A DNA stretch of 64,000 bases. It comes from Bilifractor porci (GTDB lineage: Bacteria; Bacillota; Clostridia; Lachnospirales; Lachnospiraceae). Within the stretch, counting starts at the first letter, position 1, and each line of letters begins with the position of its first letter. The translations under genes were made by a program, and so were the position numbers. The stretch spans positions 1 to 64,000 of the forward strand of contig NZ_VUMV01000009.1 of assembly GCF_009696005.1 (NCBI RefSeq), read 5' to 3'. The notes beneath the pieces were generated by a model. That model saw only the letters and a program-made list of their open reading frames with translations. It did no database searches and was not told where the DNA came from. Of this stretch, positions 44,230 to 53,812 are shown in pieces.

Positions 44230-45228
44230 ATGAAAACAGGAAAACTTCCGGAGTCTGTGCTCCTTCGATCGGTAATCAGGCAGGTAAAACACAGAAGAGA
44301 TGATGTACTGGCGGGGCCGGCGGTCGGCGTAGACTGCGCGGCGATTGCGCCCGGTGACGGAGAAGTGATTGTTCTTTCCACAGATCCGATTACCGGAACG
44401 GTAAAGAATCTTGGAAATCACTGTATTCATGTGACGGCAAATGATATTGCCGCTTCAGGTGCGGAACCGATTGGCGTTCTGCTTACGTTCCTGCTTCCGG
44501 AAACGCTGGAAGAGCCGGAATTGAGAAGTATGATGCAGGAGGCAGAGGCAGCCTGTGCCTCGCTGAACATGGAAATAATCGGTGGACATACAGAAGTCAC
44601 GGACGTGGTCAGACAGCCGCTTGTCACGGTGACCGGAGTCGGTAAAATCCCGCGGGAGGTTTTTCTTTCTCCCAAAAACATCCGTCCCGATCAGGAGCTT
44701 GTAGTGACGAAATGGATCGGTCTGGAAGCAACGACAATTCTGGCGAAGGAGAGAGAAGCTGCCCTGAAAAAACGTTTTTCCGCGGATTTTGTGAACACAG
44801 CCAGAGAATTTGACCGATACCTTTCGGTCGTTCCGGATGCCCGTATTGCCATGCAGACAGGTGTCGTGTGTATGCATGACATTACAGAGGGAGGGGTTTT
44901 CGGAGCCCTCTGGGAGATAGGGGAAGCCGGAGAAGTTGGAATTGATGCGGATCTGCGGAAAATCCCGATTCGGCAGGAAACAGTGGAAATCTGCGAGTTT
45001 TTTGATGTCAACCCCTATAAGATTATGTCCAGCGGCTCCATGCTGATGATTGCGGAAAACGGACAGAAGCTGGCGGATGCGCTGGAAATGGGCGGCATAC
45101 ACGCCTCCGTGATCGGCCGGACGACAGCAGGGAATGACCGGATTCTTCATAACGGAGAGGAGATCCGCTACCTGGACAGACCGCAGGCAGATGAACTCTA
45201 CCGGGCGCTGGAAAGGAAGTTCAACTGA
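44230..45228 (+). CDS. AIR synthase-related (HypE/PurM-fold) protein
   Basis: A 332-residue protein with the two-domain PurM/HypE/ThiL/SelD fold. Motifs for ATP and metal are AGPAVGVDCAAIAPGDGE, VTANDIAASGAEPIGVLLT and IIGGHTEVTDVVRQPLVTV. HypE needs a C-terminal Cys for thiocarboxamide chemistry and none is visible (the end reads LYRALERKFN), and no other hydrogenase-maturation gene is near, so I leave the substrate open. It lies 2 bases upstream of trmL. Confidence 0.85.
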   Translation: MKTGKLPESVLLRSVIRQVKHRRDDVLAGPAVGVDCAAIAPGDGEVIVLSTDPITGTVKNLGNHCIHVTANDIAASGAEPIGVLLTFLLPETLEEPELRSMMQEAEAACASLNMEIIGGHTEVTDVVRQPLVTVTGVGKIPREVFLSPKNIRPDQELVVTKWIGLEATTILAKEREAALKKRFSADFVNTAREFDRYLSVVPDARIAMQTGVVCMHDITEGGVFGALWEIGEAGEVGIDADLRKIPIRQETVEICEFFDVNPYKIMSSGSMLMIAENGQKLADALEMGGIHASVIGRTTAGNDRILHNGEEIRYLDRPQADELYRALERKFN

Positions 45229-45230
45229 CG

Positions 45231-45734
45231 ATGGCACATTTTAATATTGTTCTTCATGAACCGGAGATTCCGTCCAACACAGGAAATATCGGGAGAACCT
45301 GTGTGGCTGCCGGTGCCAGCCTGCACCTGATTGAGCCGCTGGGATTTCATCTGACGGACCGATATATCAAGCGGGCAGGGATGGATTACTGGAGCAGCCT
45401 GGATCTGCACAGATATATTGACTATCAGGATTTTACAGAAAAAATTCCGCAGAATTCAAAGATCTATTACGCGACAACCAAGGCGCCGCAGATGTACACG
45501 GACGTACATTTTGAGGACAACTGCTATATTATGTTTGGCAAGGAGAGTGCCGGCATTCCGGAGGATATCCTCTATGCGAACCAGGCGACGGCCATCCGCA
45601 TTCCTATGCTGGAGACCATCCGGTCGCTGAACCTGGCAAATTCTGTGGCGATTGTTTTGTACGAGGCGCTCAGGCAGCATGGGTTTGATCACATGCAGGA
45701 GACCGGACAGCTGCGCAGCCGTCCCTGGCGGTAA
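45231..45734 (+). CDS. trmL: tRNA (cytidine/uridine-34 2'-O)-methyltransferase
   Basis: A 167-residue SPOUT methyltransferase. It begins FNIVLHEPEIPSNTGNIGRTC, and the knot region carries MFGKESAGIPEDIL and IPMLETIRSLNLANSVAIVLYEA, the TrmL signatures. It methylates the ribose of the wobble base in leucine tRNAs. Starts 2 bases after the AIR synthase-like gene, so they are probably co-translated. Confidence 0.94.
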   Translation: MAHFNIVLHEPEIPSNTGNIGRTCVAAGASLHLIEPLGFHLTDRYIKRAGMDYWSSLDLHRYIDYQDFTEKIPQNSKIYYATTKAPQMYTDVHFEDNCYIMFGKESAGIPEDILYANQATAIRIPMLETIRSLNLANSVAIVLYEALRQHGFDHMQETGQLRSRPWR

Positions 45735-45799
45735 GCGGTAAAGCCCGTCTGCAGGACAGAAAAGGGCATAAGCCTGTGAACGGTCTGCATAGCAAGGGG

Positions 45800-47245
45800 T
45801 TATTGTGCAACCGTGCGCAGATCATCCGCATGTTCCAGGGTAAAATCAAATTCCGTGCCAACCCCTTCTGTGCTGACAACCGTAATATTCTGGTTATGCA
45901 GATTGATGATTTCCTTTACAATGGCAAGCCCCAGACCGTTTCCTTTCCGTTCCCTGCCCCTGGAGGTATCTGTCTTGTAGAAGCGTTCCCAGATTTTATT
46001 CAGAGACGAGGCAGGAATCCCGCATCCGTGGTCCCTGACCGACACATGGACCTTCCCGTGACGGATGGAAGTTTCAATCCGGATGGACGAACTGTCCCTG
46101 CTGAATTTTACGGCATTATCAATCAGGTTATAGAGAACCTGCTGGATTTTTTCCAGATCTGCGGACACCAGGAGCTGTTCTCCGGTCAGGACAAGGTCAA
46201 AGGAAATCTGCCTTGGTGTGCAGATTCCCTCAAAGGTTGCCGCGGTATCCCGGATTACTTCGTTAATATCAAAGACGGTCAGGTTCAGCTTGCTCTGTTT
46301 CTGGTCGATGCGGTTGAGGGAGAGAATCCCGTTCGTCAGCTTGGTCAGCCTTTCGGTTTCAGCCAGGACGATGCGAAGATATTTTTCCTGCATCTCCGGC
46401 GGGATGGTTCCGTCTAATATAGCTTCCACAAAACCTTTCATGGACGTAAGAGGGGAGCGGAAATCGTGAGAAACGTTGGCGATAAAGTTCCGCTCATATT
46501 CCCCGCTTTTGTTCAGCTCATCCGACATATAATTCAGCGAGGCGGCAAGTCTGCCCATCTCATCGTGCGAATTTACCGGGATGTTGTAATTCAGGCGTCC
46601 GTCCGCGTATTCCTGAATTCCTGTCTGTATTTTCCGCAGAGGGCGGAGGACTGTCAGGTACAACAGAATAAAAACGGTCAGAAACAGAATGTAGACGATG
46701 ATGCTGAGAAGATGAATAATGGCCAGAATCTCCTCGCGGTCCGTGAAAATATTATTCATGGGTTCATGAATGGCAATATAACCGCGGATGTCCAGATTCC
46801 CGGTAACCGGGCTGAGAACGGTCAGATGATCTTCCGGGTAATAATCAAAAAAGGTGCCTACAGTATAATAACCGCTTCCCAGCTTCAGCGGATCAAAACC
46901 TTCCAGAACAGGATATTCCGCATCTCCGGAATCATCTGTAGCAGATTCTCCGGCTGTGTTCATATAGATGGTTCCGTCCGAACCGAGCAGCCATATTTCA
47001 CAGTCCTGATAGCCGGCCAGGGTATGAAGATTCAGGTACAGGCTGCTGAACGAATCTTTGTCAATTCCATTTGTCAGTACATCAGACTGAGCGATTTTTG
47101 CAGCCTCCTTGTACAGCTTCAGTCCCTCCGATTCCACCAGGCGGTGCTGGACGAGACGTGACCCCAGGGTAGATATCAGGACAAATTCCGCAATCCCGAT
47201 AACAGCAAAAATCAGTATAAATTTATGGATCAGTTTTATATGCAT
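45800..47245 (-). CDS. Sensor histidine kinase
   Basis: A 481-residue membrane kinase. Transmembrane helix 1 (about 8-28), an extracellular sensing domain of about 150 residues, helix 2 (about 180-205), HAMP (RPLRKIQTGIQEYADGRL), dimerisation domain with the phospho-acceptor in FIANVSHDFRSPLTSMKG, and a full HATPase with NLIDNAVKFS, DHGCGIP and KGNGLGLAIV boxes. It forms a pair with the response regulator just upstream (44 bases). The signal is unknown; the extracellular region is not a recognised domain. Confidence 0.94.
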   Translation of the reverse strand: MHIKLIHKFILIFAVIGIAEFVLISTLGSRLVQHRLVESEGLKLYKEAAKIAQSDVLTNGIDKDSFSSLYLNLHTLAGYQDCEIWLLGSDGTIYMNTAGESATDDSGDAEYPVLEGFDPLKLGSGYYTVGTFFDYYPEDHLTVLSPVTGNLDIRGYIAIHEPMNNIFTDREEILAIIHLLSIIVYILFLTVFILLYLTVLRPLRKIQTGIQEYADGRLNYNIPVNSHDEMGRLAASLNYMSDELNKSGEYERNFIANVSHDFRSPLTSMKGFVEAILDGTIPPEMQEKYLRIVLAETERLTKLTNGILSLNRIDQKQSKLNLTVFDINEVIRDTAATFEGICTPRQISFDLVLTGEQLLVSADLEKIQQVLYNLIDNAVKFSRDSSSIRIETSIRHGKVHVSVRDHGCGIPASSLNKIWERFYKTDTSRGRERKGNGLGLAIVKEIINLHNQNITVVSTEGVGTEFDFTLEHADDLRTVAQ

Positions 47246-47288
47246 TGCGTGATCTCCGTGCCGTGAAAAAGATTCAGACGGAAACTTT

Positions 47289-48005
47289 TTACAGAGTTTT
47301 CACTTCAAATTTATAACCTACACCCCAGACCGTGGCGATGGACCAGTTCTCGTTATCGCTGATTTTTTCCCGTATTCTCTTGATGTGAACATCGACCGTC
47401 CGTGTATCTCCCACGTACTCATATCCCCAGATATGATCCAGAAGCTGTTCTCTTGTAAAGACCTGGTTGGGCTGCGAAGCAAGAAAATACAGCAGCTCAA
47501 TTTCCTTGGGAGGCATGTCGAGCGTGGTTCCACGATAGGTCACGGAATAGTTGGTAAGATTGATGACCAGATCCGGGTATTCGGCTATCTTTGCCGGGGC
47601 GGATGCGGGAAGAGAAACGGTAGGGGTCGGTTCCGGCGTGAAACGGCGCAGCACCGCCTTGACTCTTGCAACCAGTTCTTTGGAATCGAAAGGCTTTATC
47701 ATATAGTCGTCCGCGCCCATTTCCAGTCCCAGAACCTTGTCAAACACTTCTCCCTTGGCGGAAAGCATGATAATCGGAGTGTTGGATTTATAGCGGATTT
47801 TCCGGCACACCTCGTAACCGTCCATGCCGGGCAGCATCAGGTCGAGAAGAACCAGATCCGGATGGAAGGAAGCAAATTCCTTCAGCGCGGATTCTCCGTC
47901 GTTTACGATCATGCACTCAAAGCATTCCTTTGTAAGATAGAGAGAGATCAGTTCTGCAATATTGTTGTCGTCGTCAATTATGAGTATTTTCTGTTTTACT
48001 GCCAT
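47289..48005 (-). CDS. OmpR-family response regulator
   Basis: About 238 residues. Receiver domain with the acidic pocket IDDD and the phospho-acceptor Asp in LVLLDLMLPGMDG, then Lys in MIKPFDS; a winged-helix output domain follows (KEIELLYFLASQPNQVFTREQLLDHIWG, GDTRTVDVHIKRIREKI). ATG 48005 with AGGAG seven bases upstream is chosen; the frame is open 72 bases further, into the mutS2 end. It heads a two-gene operon with the histidine kinase. Confidence 0.95.
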   Translation of the reverse strand: MAVKQKILIIDDDNNIAELISLYLTKECFECMIVNDGESALKEFASFHPDLVLLDLMLPGMDGYEVCRKIRYKSNTPIIMLSAKGEVFDKVLGLEMGADDYMIKPFDSKELVARVKAVLRRFTPEPTPTVSLPASAPAKIAEYPDLVINLTNYSVTYRGTTLDMPPKEIELLYFLASQPNQVFTREQLLDHIWGYEYVGDTRTVDVHIKRIREKISDNENWSIATVWGVGYKFEVKTL

Positions 48006-48042
48006 ATCCGGCTCCTGTTCTTTTCTGATGCCTGTTCCTCTG

Positions 48043-50427
48043 TTACTGTTTGAATTCCACGATTGTAACGCCGGCATCCCCTTCGCCGTACTCGGCTAAA
48101 TGGAAGTCTGCTACATGCTTCTGGGTTCTCAGATAATTATGAATTCCTTTCCTGAGCGCGCCGGTTCCCTTTCCGTGGATGACACGCACACTCTTCAGAT
48201 GGGCAATGTAGGCGTCATCCAGATATTTATCCAGTTCCGCAACGGCCTCATCGACGGTCTTGCCGAGAAGATTGATTTCAGAGCTGACGGAGGCAGACTT
48301 GCTCATCCGTATTTTCCCGGTAGAGGTGCGGGTCATCTTCGGTGTAATGATTTCCGGTTCATCCGCCAGTTCCAGATCGTCCATATGGACTTTTGTGCGT
48401 AGGATTCCGCACTGCACAAAAAGATTGCCCCTGGAATCCGGCCTTGTACTTACGGTTCCCTTCAGATTCATGCTGAGAATCCGTACCGGAGTCCCCGGAG
48501 TAAGATCCTGCGGCCGCGGCTTTTTACCGGGCTGCTTCGGCTCAGAAGCTTTTACGCCCGTACGGGAAGCGGTTTTATCGATCTGTTTCCGGAGGGCGTT
48601 TCGTTTACGTTCCATTTCCGCAGAGTTGACGCCTGCCTTCCCGAATTTCCGGAATTCCTTCATGGTCTGATCGGCGTATTCTTTTGCATCCTGAAGAACG
48701 GCATGTGCCTCTTCATTTGCCCTGGACAGAATTTGATCCTTCTGCTGTTCCAGTGTCCTTTCCCTGTTTTTTAATTCTGTCTCGCGCCGGGACAGGGTTT
48801 CCTCCAGGCGCTTCAGTTCCTCTTCCTTTCGTTCCTGTGCAATCCGGTTCTCTTCCAGACTGGATAAAACATCCTCGAAGGAAGCGTCCTGCTCGCTGAT
48901 CTGTTTTCTGGCGTCCTCGATAATGGATTCCGGAAGGCCAAGCTTCAGAGAGATAGCAAAGGCGTTGCTTTTTCCGGGAACACCGATCAGCAGACGGTAG
49001 GTCGGCTGAAGTGTTTCGATATTAAATTCACAGCTGGCATTCTCCACCCCCTCTGTAGTAAGGGCGTAGACCTTCAGCTCGCTGTAATGCGTGGTGGCCA
49101 TTGTACGGACGCCTTTCCGGTGTAGATAGGAGAGAATCGATATAGCCAGTGCCGCACCCTCTGCCGGATCGGTGCCGGCGCCCAGCTCGTCGAAGAGCAC
49201 CAGGGAATTCCGGTCTGCCTTTTCCAGAAAAGAGACGATGCTCTTCATATGGGAAGAAAAGGTGCTGAGGGACTGCTCGATGCTCTGTTCATCACCGATA
49301 TCCGCATAAACTTCCTGAAAGACAGAAAGCTCGGAGCGGTCTCCCGCGGGAATATGCAGGCCGGACTGGCCCATCAGGGTAAGGAGTCCTGTCGTTTTCA
49401 GCGACACTGTTTTTCCGCCCGTGTTCGGACCGGTAATAACCAGGAGGTCGAAAGTATCTCCCAGCCGTATGTCAATCGGGACTACTTTATGCTTTTCAAT
49501 CAGAGGATGCCGGGCTTTCCGCAGATTGACCAGCCCGTTGGTATTAAATTCCGGCCTGGTGGCATTCATGACAAGTGCCAGCCTTGCCCTGGCAAAAATA
49601 AAGTCCAGCTCCGCCAGATTTTCATAGTTATACCGGAGTGTTTCCGTGTAAGCAGATGCGTCCGCGCTCAGTTCGGCAAGAACCTTGGCAATTTCCTCCT
49701 GTTCGCGTATTTCCAGCTGCCGGATTTCATTATTAAGTTTTACCACCGACATAGGTTCGATAAAAAGTGTGGCTCCGGTTGAGGACTGATCGTGGATCAT
49801 GCCAGGTACCTGGGAGCGGTAATCAGAGCGGACAGGCAGGCAGTAGCGGCCATCTCTCATGGTGATCACCGCGTCCTGCAGGGCGGTACGCAGATTCCCG
49901 TTAATCATACTGTTCAGCTGGGCGTGTATTTTCTCACCGCAGCTTTTCATGGAGCGGCGTACCTGACGAAGTCCGGCGCTTGCGTCATCTGCTATTTCAT
50001 CTTCCGAAAGGATGGCTCTCCGGATGTCGGAAGCTAAGGCGGACACGGGCTCCAGAAGATCAAAAACGGAGTCCAGGGAATCATCCGGGGTATCCTGCCG
50101 GTCATGGCGTCCGTATGCCTTTACACGGGCAGTGTTTTCCAGAAGAGAAGCGATATCGAGCAGTTCTCTGGCCGTCAGGGCAGCCCCGACTTCCAGCCGC
50201 CGCAGAGACGGACGGATGTCATGGACACTTCCGCAGGAGAAGCCGCTGTTCCGGAGCAGACGTCTGAGCGCGTCAGAGGTTTCCGCCTGCATTTTCTGGA
50301 TTTCCTCCAGCTCTGTGGATGGAAACAGAGAACGACATTTTTCTCTTCCTGGGTCAGAGGTGGCACAGTCCGTCAGCTGCTGCCTGATTTTATCAAATTC
50401 CAGTATTCTAAGTGCTTTTTGGTTCAT
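48043..50427 (-). CDS. mutS2: MutS2 ATPase/endonuclease
   Basis: A 794-residue MutS2. The ABC-type ATPase has GPNTGGKTVSLKTTGLL (Walker A), VLFDELGAGTDPAEG (Walker B with signature) and TTHYSELK. A coiled coil (about 520-630, Glu/Arg-rich) leads to a C-terminal Smr nuclease domain with NLLGKTVDEAVAELDKYLDD and IHGKGTGALRKGI. The MutS mismatch-recognition domain is absent, as in all MutS2. Firmicute MutS2 acts on collided or stalled ribosomes and on recombination intermediates. It is followed by the two-component operon on the same strand. Confidence 0.95.
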   Translation of the reverse strand: MNQKALRILEFDKIRQQLTDCATSDPGREKCRSLFPSTELEEIQKMQAETSDALRRLLRNSGFSCGSVHDIRPSLRRLEVGAALTARELLDIASLLENTARVKAYGRHDRQDTPDDSLDSVFDLLEPVSALASDIRRAILSEDEIADDASAGLRQVRRSMKSCGEKIHAQLNSMINGNLRTALQDAVITMRDGRYCLPVRSDYRSQVPGMIHDQSSTGATLFIEPMSVVKLNNEIRQLEIREQEEIAKVLAELSADASAYTETLRYNYENLAELDFIFARARLALVMNATRPEFNTNGLVNLRKARHPLIEKHKVVPIDIRLGDTFDLLVITGPNTGGKTVSLKTTGLLTLMGQSGLHIPAGDRSELSVFQEVYADIGDEQSIEQSLSTFSSHMKSIVSFLEKADRNSLVLFDELGAGTDPAEGAALAISILSYLHRKGVRTMATTHYSELKVYALTTEGVENASCEFNIETLQPTYRLLIGVPGKSNAFAISLKLGLPESIIEDARKQISEQDASFEDVLSSLEENRIAQERKEEELKRLEETLSRRETELKNRERTLEQQKDQILSRANEEAHAVLQDAKEYADQTMKEFRKFGKAGVNSAEMERKRNALRKQIDKTASRTGVKASEPKQPGKKPRPQDLTPGTPVRILSMNLKGTVSTRPDSRGNLFVQCGILRTKVHMDDLELADEPEIITPKMTRTSTGKIRMSKSASVSSEINLLGKTVDEAVAELDKYLDDAYIAHLKSVRVIHGKGTGALRKGIHNYLRTQKHVADFHLAEYGEGDAGVTIVEFKQ

Positions 50428-50535
50428 AAATCAATTCCTGTATTACTTTTTCTTGCTGCTTTTTACGCTGCCGCAAAAAATTATTCGGCAGCCATGCCTA
50501 TTGTACCTTAAAATCGGCGCACTTGAAAGAAGGAC

Positions 50536-51045
50536 TCGCATTTTCGTGCCGCCGAGGCGTCACTTCATGCTCATACTTGTTGTCGTTTCTGAAGCGAAAG
50601 CTTCCCGGTCCGCAAGCGGCCCGTAAGCTTTTGCTTCGAAACTGGACCTCCGGGTTATAGAGGTATTCTATATAAATGTATAAGTCCGCCGCGCTGCTTC
50701 GTTGCTTCGCAACTCACGCATCGCTAACAAGTATTCGCATTTCCGTGCCGCAAAGCGTCACTTCATGCTCATACTTGTTGTCGTTTCTGAAGCGAAAGCT
50801 TCCCGGTCCGCAAGCGGCCCGTAAGCTTTTGCTTCGAAACTGGACCTCCGAGTTATAGAGGTATTCTATATAAATGTATAAGTCCGCCGCGCTGCTTCGT
50901 TGCTTCGCAACTTACGCATCGCTAACAAGTATTCGCATTTCCGTGCCGCAAAGCGTCACTTCATGCTCATACTTGTTGTCGTTTCTGAAGCGAAAGCTTC
51001 CCAGTCCGCAAGCGGCCCGTAAGCTTTTGCTTCGAAACTGGACTT
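50536..51045. repeat. Tandem array of three 198-bp hairpin-rich units
   Basis: TCGCATTT..CGTGCCGC starts units at 50536, 50735 and 50933; CACTTCATGCTCATACTTG recurs with a period of exactly 198 (50561, 50759, 50957). Units are nearly identical; the third ends after GAAACTGGACTT. Each contains an 18-bp interrupted stem, GTTTC-GAAGCGAAAGCTT with AAGCTTTTGCTTC-GAAAC, with an inner CCGC-AA-GCGG stem, plus GTTGC-TTC-GCAAC and GTGCCGC-AAA-GCGTCAC. It fills the gap between the divergent mutS2 and htrA-like genes. Open frames of 60 codons (50676 and 50874) simply repeat with the units and lack ribosome sites. Confidence 0.92.
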
Positions 51046-51188
51046 ATACAGTATATTCATAATTTATTCATAAATCGGTGTTAAACTATTTTTCATATCA
51101 GCTTTTCTTTTTTATTCATTTCCGGGCAGTTTGCTTCGTTAACAGATAACACCGAACCTTTATTTGAATGTTCATTTGGAGTGGAAAA
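51046..51188. other. Upstream region of the HtrA-like gene
   Basis: AT-rich sequence between the repeat array and the start codon, with several TTATTCAT and TATTCATAA strings that can serve as -10 elements, but no single promoter that I would choose. Confidence 0.4.
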
Positions 51189-52616
51189 ATGGACGATTTG
51201 AAAAAAGAAGAACCGGGCAGCGGAGCCGGCACAGATGACCGGGCTGTATCCGAAGGGGATAATAATTATAAGTTTATCAAACAGACGATCCGTAAGAAAC
51301 CGGTTGACAAAAAGAAATGGATTCTCAGGATTGTCTGGACAGTTGTTTTCAGCGCCGGATTCGGAATTATCGCGGCTTTTGTGTTTGCGGCGTTTGCGCC
51401 TGCAGCGGCCAGAATTCTGGGTCTGGAGGTGGAAAACAAGCGGATTGTATTAACAACAGGAGATGAAACGACACCAACTCCGGAGCCGGAGAATGAGACT
51501 GTATCGGATGCATCGGCTGGTTCTTCTGTCTCTTCGGTTTCGTCGTCTTCTCAGGAAAGTTCCGCATCAAGTTCCCCGGTAACCAGCCAGGGATCGGAAG
51601 GCCAAGACCAGAAACAGGAAGAAGACGGTTCCACAGCGGATTCTCTGACCATAGACAATCTCAGACAATTATATGGAGATATGATTGCGTCCGCCAGGGA
51701 GGCGCAGAACGCGATCGTCCAGGTGACGGGCATCACAAATGAAATGGATTATTTCCGGCAGAATTATGAAAACCGGCAGCAGGTTTCCGGTCTGATTATT
51801 GCGCGGAATAACAATCTGCTGTATATTCTTACCCAGCAGTCTGTAGTGGAAAACGTACAGTCTATTCAGATTACGTTTTTTGACGGCACGACTGCGGATG
51901 GGGCTTTTCTTTCCAGAGATGCAGCGACAGGATTTGCGGTTGTAACGGTGGACTCCGGTTCCGTTTCTCCGACGACGGACTCCAGGATCACGACGGCCCC
52001 CCTGGGCAGTTCCTATCTGGTTTCCCAGGCTGATCCGGTACTGGCTCTTGGGAGTCCTATGGGTTACGGGGATTCGGTTTCCTGCGGGATCGTCACATCC
52101 GTGAGCAACACGGCGGAAACTTCTGACAGGGAGTATAAGCTGATTACCACGGATATTATCGGAAGCGCGTCCGGCAGCGGTGTTCTTGTGAACATTTACG
52201 GAAAAGTGGTAGGAATTATCAGCCAGAACTTTAAAGTGGGAGATACGGGAACGGTTACAGCACTGGCAATATCCGATATCAGCGGCCTGCTGGAAACATT
52301 GACCAATCATGATCCGATTCCGTATACCGGAATCACCGGCCAGATGGTGACGCAGGATATTTCCGGCAGAACAGGCATACCGGAAGGAGAACTGGTAACG
52401 GCTGTCGATGAGGATTCGCCTGCAATGCTTGCTGGAATCAAGGAATATGATGTGATTACTGAGGTAAACGGAAAAACCATCCGTTCGGTTTCCGACTATA
52501 CCGACATTGTAAGCGCCTCAGCGGAAAATGATACGCTGAATATAAAGGCCATGAGAAAGGGAGCAGAAGGTTATGCAGAAGTTGATTTTGCAGTAACCGT
52601 GGCGATAAGGCAGTAA
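51189..52616 (+). CDS. HtrA-like protein without a catalytic triad
   Basis: A membrane-anchored protein of about 475 residues. A cytoplasmic tail, one transmembrane helix (about 45-75), a Ser-rich linker (about 95-150), a trypsin-fold domain (about 155-375) and a C-terminal PDZ domain (about 380-470, ELVTAVDEDSPAMLAGIKEYDVI). By alignment with DegP the catalytic His (NHVV) is Ser218 in QSVV, the Asp (DIAL) is Gly248 in GFAV, and the Ser of GNSGG falls on Gly329 in ASGSGVL. All three are lost while the fold is well kept. It should bind but not cut. ATG 51189 (GGAG eight bases upstream) is preferred to ATG 51168. Downstream a partial direct repeat lies around 52614-52723. Confidence 0.87.
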   Translation: MDDLKKEEPGSGAGTDDRAVSEGDNNYKFIKQTIRKKPVDKKKWILRIVWTVVFSAGFGIIAAFVFAAFAPAAARILGLEVENKRIVLTTGDETTPTPEPENETVSDASAGSSVSSVSSSSQESSASSSPVTSQGSEGQDQKQEEDGSTADSLTIDNLRQLYGDMIASAREAQNAIVQVTGITNEMDYFRQNYENRQQVSGLIIARNNNLLYILTQQSVVENVQSIQITFFDGTTADGAFLSRDAATGFAVVTVDSGSVSPTTDSRITTAPLGSSYLVSQADPVLALGSPMGYGDSVSCGIVTSVSNTAETSDREYKLITTDIIGSASGSGVLVNIYGKVVGIISQNFKVGDTGTVTALAISDISGLLETLTNHDPIPYTGITGQMVTQDISGRTGIPEGELVTAVDEDSPAMLAGIKEYDVITEVNGKTIRSVSDYTDIVSASAENDTLNIKAMRKGAEGYAEVDFAVTVAIRQ

Positions 52617-52795
52617 CCTGTTATCTGCCATCCTATTATGGAAAGAATACTCGACTTCCTTTATGGTGCTGCGGCGGATGTGAATCAATAACCTGTTATT
52701 ATCCATGTGGAAAGAACTGTTACATAAAATATTCCTCCGCAGCGTTGTATCAGCACAGTTTCAGAAATGCATGTTTCCGGAGTGCCGGAAAAAAG

Positions 52796-52839
52796 CAGAA
52801 AAAAGACAGAAAAAGGACAGAAAAAGGACAGAAAAAGGA
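52796..52839 (+). repeat. 11-bp tandem repeat at the yhaM ribosome site
   Basis: Four copies: CAGAAAAAAGA once and CAGAAAAAGGA three times (52796-52839), ending ten bases before ATG 52850. Each copy offers an AAAGGA ribosome-like motif. Because 11 is not a multiple of three, copy-number change would alter spacing and any upstream in-frame extension. Confidence 0.9.
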
Positions 52840-52849
52840 CAGGGAGAAA

Positions 52850-53812
52850 ATGTTATATATTCAGGAAATGCATGAGGGTATGAAGGTTGCCGGAATTTAT
52901 CTTTGCAAGTCAAGGACGGCGGCGGTAACGAAAAACGGAAAAAATTATGACAATGTGATCCTCATGGATAAAACCGGTACCATTGATGCCAAGATATGGG
53001 AACCGGATTCCGCAGGCATTGATGATTTTGATGCCTTGGAATATGTGGATGTAGTCGGTGATGTTACAAAGTACAACGGAAACCTACAGATGTCTCTGAA
53101 GAGGGCAAGAAAAGCCAGAGAAGGGGAATACGACCCGAAGGAATATCTCCCGACATCCGACAAAAACACAGAAGATATGTACAAAGCGCTGCTGACATTT
53201 GTGGACAAGGTGGAGAATCCGTATCTGCACAAGCTGTTGGAAAAATATTTTCGTGAGGATGAGGCCTTTGCCTACCGGTTCAAGACCGCATCTGCGGCGA
53301 AGACGGTTCACCACAGCTTTATCGGAGGTCTTCTTCAGCATACGCTGTATGTCACGAATCTCTGCTATTATTTTACAAAATACTATCCTATCTTAAACAA
53401 GGACCTGCTTCTGACAGCGGCAATCTGTCATGATATCGGAAAGACCGTGGAAATTTCCGCTTTTCCGGAGAATGATTATACAGATGACGGACAGCTTCTG
53501 GGACATATCATGATCGGCGCAGAGATGATTCATGATGCCGCGAAGGAAATTCCTGGATTCCCGAAGAAATTGGAATCCGATCTCAAACACTGCATTCTGG
53601 CTCATCACGGGGAGTATGAATTCGGTTCTCCCAAAAAGCCGGCGCTTGCGGAGGCTCTTGCCTTGAACCTGGCGGATAACGCGGATGCCAGGCTGGAGTT
53701 TATCACCGAACTCTTCAAAACAAATACGCAGAAACCGGACAGTGAATGGTTTGGTTATAACCGGCTGCTGGAATCCAATTTCCGAAAGACGGGAGATTTG
53801 AATGCACTCTGA
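52850..53812 (+). CDS. 3'-5' exoribonuclease YhaM family
   Basis: About 320 residues: an N-terminal OB-fold (MHEGMKVAGIYLCKSRTA, DGKIWEP-like DAKIWEP, about 1-95) and an HD domain with ICHDIGKT, LGHIMIGAEMIH, ILAHHGEYEFGSPKKP and NLADNADARL. The GSPKKP string is a hallmark of the YhaM exoribonuclease. ATG 52850 with AGGGAG upstream is chosen; an earlier ATG at 52745 would translate the 11-bp repeats as Lys-rich sequence. It overlaps rlmD by 11 bases. Confidence 0.93.
   Translation: MLYIQEMHEGMKVAGIYLCKSRTAAVTKNGKNYDNVILMDKTGTIDAKIWEPDSAGIDDFDALEYVDVVGDVTKYNGNLQMSLKRARKAREGEYDPKEYLPTSDKNTEDMYKALLTFVDKVENPYLHKLLEKYFREDEAFAYRFKTASAAKTVHHSFIGGLLQHTLYVTNLCYYFTKYYPILNKDLLLTAAICHDIGKTVEISAFPENDYTDDGQLLGHIMIGAEMIHDAAKEIPGFPKKLESDLKHCILAHHGEYEFGSPKKPALAEALALNLADNADARLEFITELFKTNTQKPDSEWFGYNRLLESNFRKTGDLNAL

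Noticed and set aside
40581-51045. Arrays as CRISPR
   Set aside because: Units are 160 and 198 bp long without unique spacers, and no cas gene is nearby.
50676-51062. Two 60-residue frames in the 198-bp array
   Set aside because: They are the same translation of a repeated DNA unit, with no ribosome site; hairpins better explain the conservation.
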